Origin: Rhodothermales bacterium
GTDB taxonomy: Bacteria; Bacteroidota; Rhodothermia; Rhodothermales; UBA10348
DNA length: 64,000 nt
Assembly: GCA_028284865.1 (NCBI GenBank)
Contig: JANQQV010000006.1
Span: 62,001-126,000, forward strand
Reading direction: 5' to 3'
Shown: positions 30,019 to 39,598 of the stretch, one piece after another
Numbering within the stretch: the stretch's first letter is position 1
Layout of the letters: each line of letters begins with the position of its first letter
Made by a program: the position numbers and the translations under genes
The notes under the pieces: model-generated
Seen by the model: the letters and a program-made list of their open reading frames with translations, nothing else
What the model was told of the DNA's origin: nothing
Database searches by the model: none

Positions 30019-31219
30019 GAACCATTCCATCTCTGGCTCCGATGCTACCGGAAGCGAGGCTCGCTCCGAGGCCATCGAAACCCGGCCTGAAAAGCGCATC
30101 GCGCTCTTCACGGGGGCTTACAACCATGTTGTTGATGGCGTGGCGCTAACCCTGAATCGCCTGGTGTCCTATCTGGAAGCCGATGGGGTCCCGGTGATGG
30201 TCTTTGCCCCGACCGTTGAAGAGCCTGCCATCGATCATGCAGGCACGCTCAAATCGATCCCGTCCGTTCCCATGAGAGGACGACCCGAGTATCGGATCTC
30301 ATTGGGATTCAAGCCCAGTGCCATCCGGGCCCTGAGTCGGTTCGAGCCGACCATCATCCACATTGCCACACCTGACGTACTGGGGCTGCAAGCGCTGATG
30401 TACGCACGATGGAAGGGTATTCCTGTTGTGGCTTCTTATCACACTCACTTCAGCTCGTATCTCGAGTACTACAACATGGCGCGCCTCGAGCCGCTTATGT
30501 GGTCCTATCTGAGGTGGTTCTACGGCAAGGGTGAGCACCTATACGTGCCGACCCGTTCGATGGCCGGCGTGTTGGCCGAACATCGTATCACGGAGGGCGT
30601 CGAGCTCTGGCCACGTGGCGTGGATATTGAGCTCTTCCACCCGGATAGCCGGTCGATGGAATGGCGCCGGACGCTGGGATTCGGGGATGACGATGTCGTC
30701 GTCACTTTCGTCTCGCGTCTGGTTGTCGAAAAGGGTCTCGATGTTTTTGCCGAGGTCGTTCACGACCTGCAGGAAGCCGGCGAGCCCGTTCGGTGCCTCG
30801 TTGTCGGCGAAGGTCCGGCTCGTGACATGCTCGCTGAAGCGGTTCCGAGAGCGGTTTTCCTGGGCCATCAAGAAGGCGATGACCTCTCCCGGGCGTATGC
30901 CAGCTCGGACATCTTCCTCTTCCCTTCCGAGACCGAAACGTTTGGCAACGTGACGCTGGAGGCCATGGCATCGGGCGTTCCCACCGTTTGCGCCGATGCC
31001 ACTGGTAGCTCATCCCTCGTTCTTCATGACCAAACTGGCTATCTCGTGCCGGGGCGCGATGTGGAAGCCTTCAAAGAGCGCGTGATGACGCTGGTCCATG
31101 ACCGCGCGCTGCGACAGAAGATGGGGGCGGCCGCTCGCGCTGAAGCGGAAACGTACAGCTGGCGACTGATCCTGGGTCGCATCAACGCGTACTATGATTC
31201 GATTCTGAAGGCTAGCTGA
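30011..31219 (+). CDS. Family 4 glycosyltransferase, lipid-glycosyltransferase-like
   Basis: 402 residues. The N-terminal Rossmann half contains RIALFTGAYNHVVDGVALTLN and the acceptor-side VASYHTHFSSYLEYY, close to sulfoquinovosyl-/mannosyl-lipid transferases. The C-terminal half has FVSRLVVEKGLDVFAEV and the E-x7-E region FPSETETFGNVTLEAMASG. The ATG at 30011 overlaps the membrane protein gene by 8 bp. A glycolipid product is likely by family resemblance; the sugar is unknown. Confidence 0.78.
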   Translation: MAENHSISGSDATGSEARSEAIETRPEKRIALFTGAYNHVVDGVALTLNRLVSYLEADGVPVMVFAPTVEEPAIDHAGTLKSIPSVPMRGRPEYRISLGFKPSAIRALSRFEPTIIHIATPDVLGLQALMYARWKGIPVVASYHTHFSSYLEYYNMARLEPLMWSYLRWFYGKGEHLYVPTRSMAGVLAEHRITEGVELWPRGVDIELFHPDSRSMEWRRTLGFGDDDVVVTFVSRLVVEKGLDVFAEVVHDLQEAGEPVRCLVVGEGPARDMLAEAVPRAVFLGHQEGDDLSRAYASSDIFLFPSETETFGNVTLEAMASGVPTVCADATGSSSLVLHDQTGYLVPGRDVEAFKERVMTLVHDRALRQKMGAAARAEAETYSWRLILGRINAYYDSILKAS

Positions 31220-31236
31220 CCCCTCAACGCCAACCG

Positions 31237-32466
31237 GTGCTGTCCTTGCGTCTCCTTTTTGTCACGCACTCCTTTTCTCCGCCTGATCGCCCGCTCTCCA
31301 ATGTGGGGGGCATGCAACGAGTGGCGATGGAGTTGCATGCGGCGATCGAGCGACGGGAAGGACACCAAGCCAGCGGTGATCGCGGAGTGCAAGATGATCG
31401 CGACGCCATGCAGGATGATCGCGACGCCATGCAGGATGATCCCAACGCAGGCGCCGATTGCGTGACTTACGACGCCATCAAGCTCGTGGCCAGCTGGAAA
31501 TGGATCCACTGGATCGTGGGGCCCTTCCTGATCCGGACCTGGTGGCGACTGCGTGGTATGATCCAGCGCGAAGAAGTCGATGTCATCCTGTTTTCGAGCA
31601 TGGTGACCGCCAATCTGGCCGTCCTGCTGCGTCCATTGATGGACGAGCACGGCGTTAAGGCAGCGGCCATCGTCCACGGCCAGGATGTGACCAAGCCCGT
31701 TGCGGCCTATCAACGCTGGGTGCCGCGCGTGTTCGACGCCCTGGATCTGGTAATGCCCGTCAGCGGGCCCACGGGCGAAGCGTGTCAGTCGCGCGGGCTC
31801 CCGCAGGAGAAAATCCGCGTTGTCAACAACGGTGTTCAGCTGGATCGCTTCCCGGCCTTCGAGTTGCGGGCGGGAGCCCGCGCGCCGCATCCTTTTCGGT
31901 CGTCATTGAGCGAAGGCGACCTGCTGATTTGCTCAGTCGGCCGCCAGGTCAAGCGCAAAGGCTTTGCCTGGTTCATCGACAACGTGGTGCCCAAGCTGCC
32001 CGAGCACGTGCATTATTGGCTGGGCGGCGATGGACCCGAAGGCGACGCCATCCAGGAAGCCATCGACCGGAACGGCCTGGGCCACCGCGTTCGCCTACTC
32101 GGTCGCCTCGGCGACTCGGAACTGACCGACATCTACCAGAGCGCGGACCTGTTCATCATGCCCAACATACCGGTGCCCGGCGACATGGAGGGATTCGGCA
32201 TCGTGATGCTCGAGGCCGCCATCAATGGCCTTCCATCCATCGCCGCGCGACTGGAGGGAATCAAAGAGGTCATCACCGACGATCAGAACGGCTTTTTCGT
32301 CGAGTCCGGTGACGTTGAAGGGTATGTGCGCCGCATCACCTCGTTGGACTCAGACCGCGATCATCTACAGGCGCTTTCGTTGCGCTCACGCGAGCACGTG
32401 GCGAACACGTTTGGCTGGGATGCCGTGGCAGGCAACTACCTGCGTTACCTGAAAGAGCTGGTCTAG
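31237..32466 (+). CDS. Family 4 glycosyltransferase with an internal short repeat
   Basis: 409 residues. It starts LRLLFVTHSFSPPDRPLSNVGG. The donor half shows CSVGRQVKRKGFAWFIDNVV and the E-x7-E region MPGDMEGFGIVMLEAAINGLP-like phrase (MEGFGIVMLEAA). Between about residues 46 and 71 there is an insertion made of tandem QDDRDAM units that does not belong to the GT-B fold. The start is GTG 18 bp after the preceding glycosyltransferase, so the two probably form one transcript. Confidence 0.78.
   Translation: MLSLRLLFVTHSFSPPDRPLSNVGGMQRVAMELHAAIERREGHQASGDRGVQDDRDAMQDDRDAMQDDPNAGADCVTYDAIKLVASWKWIHWIVGPFLIRTWWRLRGMIQREEVDVILFSSMVTANLAVLLRPLMDEHGVKAAAIVHGQDVTKPVAAYQRWVPRVFDALDLVMPVSGPTGEACQSRGLPQEKIRVVNNGVQLDRFPAFELRAGARAPHPFRSSLSEGDLLICSVGRQVKRKGFAWFIDNVVPKLPEHVHYWLGGDGPEGDAIQEAIDRNGLGHRVRLLGRLGDSELTDIYQSADLFIMPNIPVPGDMEGFGIVMLEAAINGLPSIAARLEGIKEVITDDQNGFFVESGDVEGYVRRITSLDSDRDHLQALSLRSREHVANTFGWDAVAGNYLRYLKELV
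31393..31449 (+). repeat. 21 bp tandem repeat inside a glycosyltransferase gene
   Basis: Two identical 21 bp units (31393-31413 and 31414-31434) are followed by a partial third unit. A diverged copy of about 18 bp precedes them from 31375. The units are in frame and encode DDRDAMQ. Unit number could change by slipped-strand replication without breaking the frame. Confidence 0.9.
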
Positions 32467-32526
32467 CGCACTTTTGGCGCACAGTTCTGGCGCCTGGATC
32501 CGGCACTTCGGCCCAGCCCGGCCAGA

Positions 32527-35031
32527 CTACTCGCTCGCTGGAGCCCCACGATCTTCGAGCCACTGGACCAGCGCCGGTAGGAAGAACAATGCTGCAGCCA
32601 GGGTCGCTCCGATGCCCATGACGGCCAGCTGACCGATCGACTCAAGTCCCGGATGGAAGCTGAGCAATAGCCCCGCAAATCCGATCATCGTCGTCAGCGA
32701 GCCGATGGCCACGTGTTCTCCGGTCGATCGCAGCACCGATCGGATCGAGCCTCTCCCCTCTTCCATGTACCGATGCACAAGGTGCACGCCGGCATCATTG
32801 CCGATACCCAGAACGGCAGGCAGCACGATGAGATTGTAGAAGTTGAGGCGCGCGCCGAAGAGTTCGACCAGCAACAACATCCACAGAATGCCCACCATCA
32901 GTGGCAACAAGGCCAGCAGAGTCCATCGAAGCGTGCCGAAGTTGATGAACATCAGCAAAACGACGATGACCAGGGTGGCCAACACCATCCAGGGGGCTTC
33001 GCCCTGCATCAGCTTGAGCATGTCGGCCGCAACCAGGGACGTTGACCCGGCATGATGCACCGTTCCATCGTCCGCCTCTATGAAACCGACGTCGTCGGAG
33101 AAGGCCATCGACTGCCGCCCGTCAGACAGGCCGTGCAGCGGGTAGATGATGACGAAATTGCCCAGTTCGCCCGTCTTGGAGGTGAACTGCTCCCGCAGGA
33201 ATTCAGGCACTTCCTCAAAGGCCAGAACCCGCTCAGTGCTCGCCGCCAATCGCAGACGCTCCATATCCTCGGAATCATCTTCGCGGAGGTACTTGTCGTC
33301 CAGCAATTCTCGAATACCGGCAAGCCGCTCCAATCGCTCCGCTTGGGCCTCAGCGGTCATCGGGAAGCGGTCCTGAAGGGACTCCACCCGATCAATGGTA
33401 GGGCTGAGTGAATCGGACTCGATCTTCGCATTGAGTGCTGCGGTGACGGGCGCAATCTGGTCGGCATTGTCGACCACCACGTAGGCCGGATTTCGACGGC
33501 GACGGTCGTTGAACACTTCGCGCACGATGTCACGGCGCGCCTCGTATTCCTCGTAGGTCGGTTCGAGTTCACCGAACCGGTATTCAAACTCCACGCGCGG
33601 CAGGAAGACGATCGCCGCCACGACCGCCAGGACACTTACAGCCAGCACACCACGAGCCGCCGGGTACCGCCCCCCTTTCGAAACGGGAGCCATTGAGCTG
33701 GCACTGGCTTCCATATTCAGAAGGCCAATCCGCTCGAATACGGAAAGCAATGCCGGCATGACGAAGAGCATGGCCATCAGTGCAAACAGGATCCCGAAGC
33801 CGGCAATGAACCCGAACTGACTGAATCCGCGAAAATCAGCCACAACCAACACGAATAGGGCCATCGCCGTGGTCAATGCGCCGATTGTGATGGCCTGGCC
33901 GGTGCTGGCAAACGTGGTCTCAGCAGCATCGATCACCGATTTGCCAGAAGCGCGCTCCTCGGAGTAGCGCGCGTAAAAGTGTATCCCGTAATCGATGCCC
34001 AGGCCAAACAAGACGAGGCCCAGTGTCGATGTCATGAGATTCAGCTGTCCGTAGGCCAGGTCCGCCAACCCGAATGTCCAGGACAGGCTCATCAGCAGCG
34101 GAAGACCAATCACCATGGCCAGGATCGGGACACGGACCAACTCGGCCAGGAAGACCTTGCCTCTGAACGTCCAGCCGACGCGCGCGGTGTAGGATTTGTA
34201 GAAGAAGTAGGCAACCACGAAGAGCAGCACGGCCAGCACACCGGAGCCGAATGAATCGAGCACGTCTTGCTGGATGGTCGTGATTTCGGTCATCTGACGA
34301 TACAGGCGACCCGCCGTCGTGATCTGCATCTCTGGATGGAATGACGCCGGATCTGATGCGGCAATGACGTCATCAATTCCTGCATAGGCATGCTCGATGA
34401 AGGCGATGTCCGAGGAGGCTTCGGCCGGGAAGAATCGAAGCACCATCGTCAGACTGTCATCGGAGATCGGATACTCCTTGGAGACGATCTCATTGTAGAT
34501 GGCCGACAGCTCCTCTCCTACCGAGTCTGGCTCGGCTTCCTCTTCGTCCTCCAGATCGAAGAACATCGGATTCGCATCCAGTCGCGCTTCGACAATCTTG
34601 TCGTCGAGCCAATTCTCGAGCAGATCCAGCTCAGCAGGCGTTGCGAAGTAGAGTGCGTTCTGCTTCAGGAAATCCGTTTCCTTGCGGTATTCCACCCGCT
34701 GGAAGACGTTCTCGTCATCGGCCTCCGTTCGAAGGGCCAGGACTTGCGGAATGATGGCTTCGGCAAAGGCTTTGTTGGCTTCGAACGACGGGCTCTGGAT
34801 GGCGATGGCGGCTTCGCTCTCTCCGCCCACGGTTTCCCGCAACCTTTCCAGGGCCTGGACGCTAGGATACTCGGGTGGAATCAGGTTGGCCAGGTCCGTA
34901 TCGATGCGCAGGTTTATCGCTTGCCGAACGCCCAGCGTCGACAGGATCGCTGCCAACAGCAACACCCACACTGCGTGCCGGACCACTCCTCGAATGAGGG
35001 GTCGCAGCCGCTCGAACACCTGATGCATCAT
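32527..35031 (-). CDS. MMPL/RND-superfamily exporter
   Basis: 834 residues from ATG 35031. One helix at the N-terminus (VWVLLLAAILSTLGV) is followed by a large extracytoplasmic loop and a five-helix bundle, then the same pattern again, the standard two-fold RND architecture. The segments FGLGIDYGIHFYARY and VLPAVLGIGNDAGVHLVHRYMEEG match the conserved MMPL/HpnN helix that carries the proton-relay acids. Such exporters move lipids or lipid-like molecules such as hopanoids and glycolipids. Cargo here is unknown. The ORF-track extension to 35208 has no support. Confidence 0.82.
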   Translation of the reverse strand: MMHQVFERLRPLIRGVVRHAVWVLLLAAILSTLGVRQAINLRIDTDLANLIPPEYPSVQALERLRETVGGESEAAIAIQSPSFEANKAFAEAIIPQVLALRTEADDENVFQRVEYRKETDFLKQNALYFATPAELDLLENWLDDKIVEARLDANPMFFDLEDEEEAEPDSVGEELSAIYNEIVSKEYPISDDSLTMVLRFFPAEASSDIAFIEHAYAGIDDVIAASDPASFHPEMQITTAGRLYRQMTEITTIQQDVLDSFGSGVLAVLLFVVAYFFYKSYTARVGWTFRGKVFLAELVRVPILAMVIGLPLLMSLSWTFGLADLAYGQLNLMTSTLGLVLFGLGIDYGIHFYARYSEERASGKSVIDAAETTFASTGQAITIGALTTAMALFVLVVADFRGFSQFGFIAGFGILFALMAMLFVMPALLSVFERIGLLNMEASASSMAPVSKGGRYPAARGVLAVSVLAVVAAIVFLPRVEFEYRFGELEPTYEEYEARRDIVREVFNDRRRRNPAYVVVDNADQIAPVTAALNAKIESDSLSPTIDRVESLQDRFPMTAEAQAERLERLAGIRELLDDKYLREDDSEDMERLRLAASTERVLAFEEVPEFLREQFTSKTGELGNFVIIYPLHGLSDGRQSMAFSDDVGFIEADDGTVHHAGSTSLVAADMLKLMQGEAPWMVLATLVIVVLLMFINFGTLRWTLLALLPLMVGILWMLLLVELFGARLNFYNLIVLPAVLGIGNDAGVHLVHRYMEEGRGSIRSVLRSTGEHVAIGSLTTMIGFAGLLLSFHPGLESIGQLAVMGIGATLAAALFFLPALVQWLEDRGAPASE

Positions 35032-35121
35032 ACCTGACTCACAAATTCCTGACAGTCGACGATGGGATGCGGATCGAACCCGGAAAAGAGCCGATAGGTC
35101 CGAAGTCGCACCCTCCGCACG

Positions 35122-35156
35122 TTTTTCACCAGAAACCTGCTGCTCCGTACCTTCCG
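35122..35156 (+). promoter_or_regulatory. Possible promoter of the MaoC-family gene
   Basis: TACCTTCCG at 35148-35156 is a partial match to the Bacteroidota -7 box TAnnTTTG, with a T-rich stretch (GTTTTTC) at 35121-35127 in the -33 position. It is a pattern guess, about 75 bp before the ATG. Confidence 0.25.
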
Positions 35157-35231
35157 CATTGGCTAGGTTTCCGATCGGAGCGCACAACCAGCCTTCACGG
35201 CTCCCCACCCAGTAGCCAAACCCGCCCGAGC

Positions 35232-35663
35232 ATGCACAGCAATCCCAATACCTACGACGCCCTGGAAGTTGGCCAGACCAACATCATCCATCGCACGATT
35301 ACCGCTGAAGATGTCCAGACCTTCGCCGATGTGACCGGAGACGACAATCCGATCCACATCGATGAGGAAGCTGCCGCCCAGACGCGCTTCGGCAAGCCGA
35401 TCGTTCACGGCGTCTTTCTACTGGGCATCATTTCGAAAGCTCTGGGACGGGATTTCCCGGGCCCGGGATGTGTTGCCGTGAGCCTCTCGGCGCGCTTCCT
35501 TCGTCCAGTACCTGTTGGATCAGAGGTTTCGGTCGAAGTCAGAGTGGCCGAGAAAATCGAAAAGCATCGCCACGTCAAAATGAAGACGTACGTCTACCTC
35601 GGCAAAAAAATGTGCGTTGCCGGCGACGCGACGCTGATTCCTCCAGGAGAAGGCGCGGTCTGA
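35232..35663 (+). CDS. MaoC-like (R)-specific enoyl-CoA hydratase
   Basis: 143 residues forming one hot-dog domain. The catalytic hydratase motif is clear: DVTGDDNPIHIDEEAA followed by GKPIVHGVFLLG. Members hydrate trans-2-enoyl-CoA to (R)-3-hydroxyacyl-CoA, feeding polyhydroxyalkanoate or fatty acid metabolism (PhaJ type). I took the ATG at 35232; the upstream ORF extension is not family sequence. It is divergent from the MMPL exporter. Confidence 0.83.
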   Translation: MHSNPNTYDALEVGQTNIIHRTITAEDVQTFADVTGDDNPIHIDEEAAAQTRFGKPIVHGVFLLGIISKALGRDFPGPGCVAVSLSARFLRPVPVGSEVSVEVRVAEKIEKHRHVKMKTYVYLGKKMCVAGDATLIPPGEGAV

Positions 35664-35769
35664 CCAGGAAGCCGCGGCATGTCATGCAGATGTAACGGTA
35701 GCCGCGGCTACTTCAAGCGCAGAGCTGCTGGCCGTGACTACGGTCACACTCGACGGATTCGCTGGTCCG

Positions 35770-37257
35770 CTACCGGATGAACTTGTACGTCCGGCCGGCT
35801 CCGATCTGTTCGCCCACTTCGACTTGATTCAGAATGGCGAGCGAGAGTGCGTCAATGCCCTGCGGCATGGGAATACCACCGATCAATGAGCTGAACGGCT
35901 GCGCGGAGCGCGCCTCGGCCAGAGCAACGCGATCAGGCTGTGTATTCAGGATTGAAGGGTCCGTCTCCTGACGGAAGCCTGACATGGTGGAAGCGAACGT
36001 CGGCGAATACGTCGACCAGGAGGAGCGAAGCGCCATGCCTGTGAACTGGAAGACCATTCCGGAGAAATCGATGAACTGGTAGCGGAGCCGTAGCTCTTGC
36101 CCATCGCTGTTGGTCGCGTCCACGACGACATATTGCATGGGCATACCGCCGGCCTGCCCCATTCCACTTTCCACCACCTGTACACCCTGTTCGGATGCGA
36201 CGGCTTCGGCCGCATCCCGGGCGCGGCTGTACTGCTGATTGATCTGCATGACGATAATCGCCTGCTGACTCTCGGGCACCATCACGACCTGGGTAGGCTG
36301 GTTGATGACCTGAAATCCTCCGGGTACGGGAAAACGGAAAGCCATGCCCGGGTGATAGAACGTGTTGTCGCGAACGAATCCTTGTCGTGGATCCTCGCCG
36401 AACACCATACCATCCACATGGCGGAACAGCGAATAACGGCCCACCTTGTTCTGGACGATGCCCTGCTCCGTCAAATAAGCCGAGCGTTCGACCATATAGG
36501 CCTCCCGATCACCTGGATCCGGATGAGAAGACAGCAGCGTCGGCAGCTCCGCACCGGCCTGTTCGGACAGGCGTTTCAAGGAGCGGAAAAATGCCGAGCC
36601 TTGGGAGGCATCGTAGCCGGCCAAGGCCGCGTATTCCACGCCCAGTTGGTCGGACTCCTCTTCTGCCCCTCGCCCGTACTTGAGGAACAGGAGCTGGGTC
36701 GCGGTGCCCCCCATGTTGAGGATGTTTTCGGCGGCGTTGCCGCCAAAAATGGCCTGACCTCCGATGGCTCCGAGCAGCAACGCGCTTGTTCCGAATTGCT
36801 GACGCCACATGGCCTTCGAACCGTGGCGCCCGACCACGTGACCGATTTCATGACCCAGGACGACAGCCAGCTGGGCCTCGTTCTCCATGTGCGCCATGAG
36901 TCCCCGGGTGACATAGATGTATCCCCCGGGCAGCGCAAAGGCGTTCACCACCGGGCTGTCCAGCACGCGGAAGTAAAACTGCATGTTGGAAAAGGCCGGA
37001 TCGACGCCCGGTCGACGCGCGTGGCTCAGGGCGACCAGCGCCTGTCCCAACGAGTCCACGTAGGCCGTCACTTCGGGATCATCGTAGAGGCCGTACTGCG
37101 CAACGATCTGGGGATCAGCCTCCCTGCCTACCTGGATTTCCTCGGCCGGGGACCAGGCATAGTTGAAGGCACGTCGACCTGAAATGGGATTCGTAGATGC
37201 CGCACAGCCACTGAGAAAAACGGTGACCAGGAGAAGTGGCAATAGAATTCGGTTCAT
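35770..37257 (-). CDS. M48-family metalloprotease, lipoprotein
   Basis: 495 residues. The start MNRILLPLLLVTVFLSGC is a lipoprotein signal with the acylated cysteine at residue 18. The zinc motif HEIGH lies in VVLGHEIGHVVGRHGS, with the third ligand in EEESDQLGVEYAALAGYD. The C-terminal third is a separate, mostly beta region without a family I recognise. BepA/YfgC-type proteases of this layout act on outer-membrane proteins in the periplasm, a role I infer. The ORF-track start at 37659 is spurious. Confidence 0.87.
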   Translation of the reverse strand: MNRILLPLLLVTVFLSGCAASTNPISGRRAFNYAWSPAEEIQVGREADPQIVAQYGLYDDPEVTAYVDSLGQALVALSHARRPGVDPAFSNMQFYFRVLDSPVVNAFALPGGYIYVTRGLMAHMENEAQLAVVLGHEIGHVVGRHGSKAMWRQQFGTSALLLGAIGGQAIFGGNAAENILNMGGTATQLLFLKYGRGAEEESDQLGVEYAALAGYDASQGSAFFRSLKRLSEQAGAELPTLLSSHPDPGDREAYMVERSAYLTEQGIVQNKVGRYSLFRHVDGMVFGEDPRQGFVRDNTFYHPGMAFRFPVPGGFQVINQPTQVVMVPESQQAIIVMQINQQYSRARDAAEAVASEQGVQVVESGMGQAGGMPMQYVVVDATNSDGQELRLRYQFIDFSGMVFQFTGMALRSSWSTYSPTFASTMSGFRQETDPSILNTQPDRVALAEARSAQPFSSLIGGIPMPQGIDALSLAILNQVEVGEQIGAGRTYKFIR

Positions 37258-37282
37258 AGGGAATAGGCGACGGGATGGAGCC

Positions 37283-38485
37283 TCAAGGCGCTGTTTGTAC
37301 GGTGCCCGTTTCGGGAGCGTGCTGCTCACGAAGGTCGGCTGGGTTCGGTTCCTCTCCGGGCTGGCGAATCTGACCGCCTTTGTCCACCTCAATGGTTCGA
37401 CAGGCATCAGAAGCCAGATGGTTGTGGACAATCTCCCGGCGGGCTGCCGTGGTGATGCTCTGACCGACGGCCTCTGATCCCAGAATACCCAGGAAGGCCT
37501 CGATGCGGGCCGGATCCAGGTTGTCGAACACGTCATCAAGCAGCAGAATCGGTCGCTCATTGCCCCGCTCCTGCATGTAGTCGTACTGCGCCAACTTGAG
37601 CGCCATACCGAACGTGCGATGCTGTCCCTGGGAGGCGAACCGCCGGACGGGTAGCTCATCGAGATAGAAGTCCAGATCGTGACGGTGCGGTCCGCACATG
37701 GTCATTCCCCGCTCCTGCTCGCGGTGGGCCAGTGACCTGAGTTCGGAAGCGAGCGCTTCTCTGACATCCGCGCGATCAGACACCGGTTGGGCGAAGGGTC
37801 GGTACGTCAGGTGCGGACGCTCGGCCACTTCACTGATGCGCTGATACGCCTCGTCGAGGTGCGTGGTGAAGTCATCTACGAAGGCCAATCGAGCAGCGAT
37901 GATGGCCGCTCCGGGTTCAAGAAGTCCCTGTGTAAGTCCTTCCAGGACAACTGGATCCGCTGGTTGTCGGAATCGTCGGGCGCGATTGAGCAGCTCATTA
38001 CGCTGCTTCAGTGCAAGCCGATACCGAAGCAGGTGATCCAGATAGACCGGGCTCGACTGCGAGATGATATTGTCGATGAACCGACGTCTGAATTCCGGTC
38101 CCTCAGCTGTCAGTCGCTGATCGCCCGGAGAGAACACAACGACTGGAAACCGGCCCACGATATCAATCAGTCGCTCGAGCGGAGCCCCGTTGACGAATAC
38201 CTTCTTTCCCTCTCCCGGCACGAATGCTACCCGAACCTTCTGCTCGCCCCTCGATTCGGTATCGAAGGTCCCTGTGACCTCATAGTACGGGGCGCCTTTT
38301 CGAAGGACGACCTGCTCCTTGGAAGTCAGGAAGCTGCGCGAAAGGCACAGCATGTGGATGGACTCCAGAATGTTCGTCTTGCCTGCGCCGTTGGGACCGA
38401 TGATGACGTTCACGCCGTCGTCAAAGGCCACTGAGCTGTCCTCGTGCGCTCGCACCCCACGAATATGTAATGACCGAAGAACCAC
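37283..38485 (-). CDS. recF: RecF, DNA replication and repair SMC-like ATPase
   Basis: RecF helps load RecA at gaps. Walker A GPNGAGKTN is at about residue 31 and the ABC signature/Walker B region reads FASQGQHRTFGMALKLAQ and PILLLDDVFDNLDP. From the GTG at 38485 (MVLRSLHIRG) the length is 400 aa, a little longer than usual because of a hydrophilic C-terminal tail. There is no clear ribosome binding site and the ORF track starts much earlier. It is divergent from murQ; dnaA, dnaN and gyrB are not next to it. Confidence 0.93.
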   Translation of the reverse strand: MVLRSLHIRGVRAHEDSSVAFDDGVNVIIGPNGAGKTNILESIHMLCLSRSFLTSKEQVVLRKGAPYYEVTGTFDTESRGEQKVRVAFVPGEGKKVFVNGAPLERLIDIVGRFPVVVFSPGDQRLTAEGPEFRRRFIDNIISQSSPVYLDHLLRYRLALKQRNELLNRARRFRQPADPVVLEGLTQGLLEPGAAIIAARLAFVDDFTTHLDEAYQRISEVAERPHLTYRPFAQPVSDRADVREALASELRSLAHREQERGMTMCGPHRHDLDFYLDELPVRRFASQGQHRTFGMALKLAQYDYMQERGNERPILLLDDVFDNLDPARIEAFLGILGSEAVGQSITTAARREIVHNHLASDACRTIEVDKGGQIRQPGEEPNPADLREQHAPETGTVQTAP

Positions 38486-38602
38486 GCGTGCCAGAATGGT
38501 ATTTTGCTGCCGGGAGCCGGCTGTTCGACCAACGCCCCGGCTCCGTCTTCGTTCGCCACCCACTCTTCCAGCCGATCGCGGCATAGACGCGCGACCCGAC
38601 CC

Positions 38603-39538
38603 ATGAGCCAACGTCCTCCCCTCTTCGATGAATTGCAGAAGCTCGCCACCGAGCAACGCAATCCGCGCTCGATGCAGATCGACACGGCGTCGGTTTCCGG
38701 TATCCTGGAGATCATGAATCAGGAAGACCGACTGGTCGCGGAAGCCGTCGGAACGCAGCTCGAATGGATCGGTCAGGCGGTCGACTTGATCGTCGATTCC
38801 TTCCGCAGCGGTGGGCGGCTGTTCTACGCCGGAGCCGGTACGAGCGGACGTCTCGGAATTCTGGATGCATCAGAATGCCCTCCGACGTTCGGAACGGACC
38901 CGGAAATGGTTCAGGGATTGATTGCCGGAGGCCTTCCCGCTGTTTTCCAGGCCCAGGAAGGCGCTGAAGACCTCGAAGAGAACGGAGCTGCTGCCCTGGA
39001 TGAGGCGGGCGTCCGCGCGGGCGATGTCGTTTGCGGCATTGCGGCCAGCAGACGCACACCATTCGTGATCGGCGCTGTGAAGCATGCCCGCACCCTGGGC
39101 TGCAAGACCCTGTTCGTGACATGCACACCTCGATCGGCCTTCAACATTGATGTGGATGTGGCGATTTGCCCAGTCGTGGGACCGGAAGTCATCATGGGGT
39201 CGACCCGGATGAAAAGCGGCACCGCGCAGAAACTCGTCCTCAACATGCTGACCACGGCCTCGATGATCCGCATGGGCAAGGTCTACGAGAACATGATGGT
39301 CGACCTTCAGATGACCAATGCCAAACTGGTCGAGCGCTCCAAGCGAACCGTCATGACAGTAACCGGCATTGACTATGAGCAGGCCACCGAGGTCTTGTCC
39401 GCGGCCGGTGGGCACGTGAAAACCGCCTTGGTGATGCATTTGGCAGGGGTTTCGCGCGATGACGCTGTCCGTCGCCTGGGCGCTGCATCAGGCTTTGTGC
39501 GTCCGGCCATTGAAGATCGGACGTATACGCCATCGTGA
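38603..39538 (+). CDS. murQ: MurQ, N-acetylmuramic acid 6-phosphate etherase
   Basis: The enzyme cleaves the lactyl ether of MurNAc-6-phosphate, giving GlcNAc-6-phosphate in wall recycling. The family start TEQRNPRSMQID, the SIS-domain phrase LFYAGAGTSGRLGILDASECPPTFG and GPEVIMGSTRMKSGTAQKL are all present. Length is 311 aa. I use the ATG at 38603, not the longer ORF. GCKR-like regulators share the fold but not the active-site segments. It is followed 60 bp later by mfd. Confidence 0.95.
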   Translation: MSQRPPLFDELQKLATEQRNPRSMQIDTASVSGILEIMNQEDRLVAEAVGTQLEWIGQAVDLIVDSFRSGGRLFYAGAGTSGRLGILDASECPPTFGTDPEMVQGLIAGGLPAVFQAQEGAEDLEENGAAALDEAGVRAGDVVCGIAASRRTPFVIGAVKHARTLGCKTLFVTCTPRSAFNIDVDVAICPVVGPEVIMGSTRMKSGTAQKLVLNMLTTASMIRMGKVYENMMVDLQMTNAKLVERSKRTVMTVTGIDYEQATEVLSAAGGHVKTALVMHLAGVSRDDAVRRLGAASGFVRPAIEDRTYTPS

Positions 39539-39598
39539 CGGACCTGAGCGCACTTCGCTTCGTACATCACCCGCTTTTTCGCACCAGCACGTCTTGCG

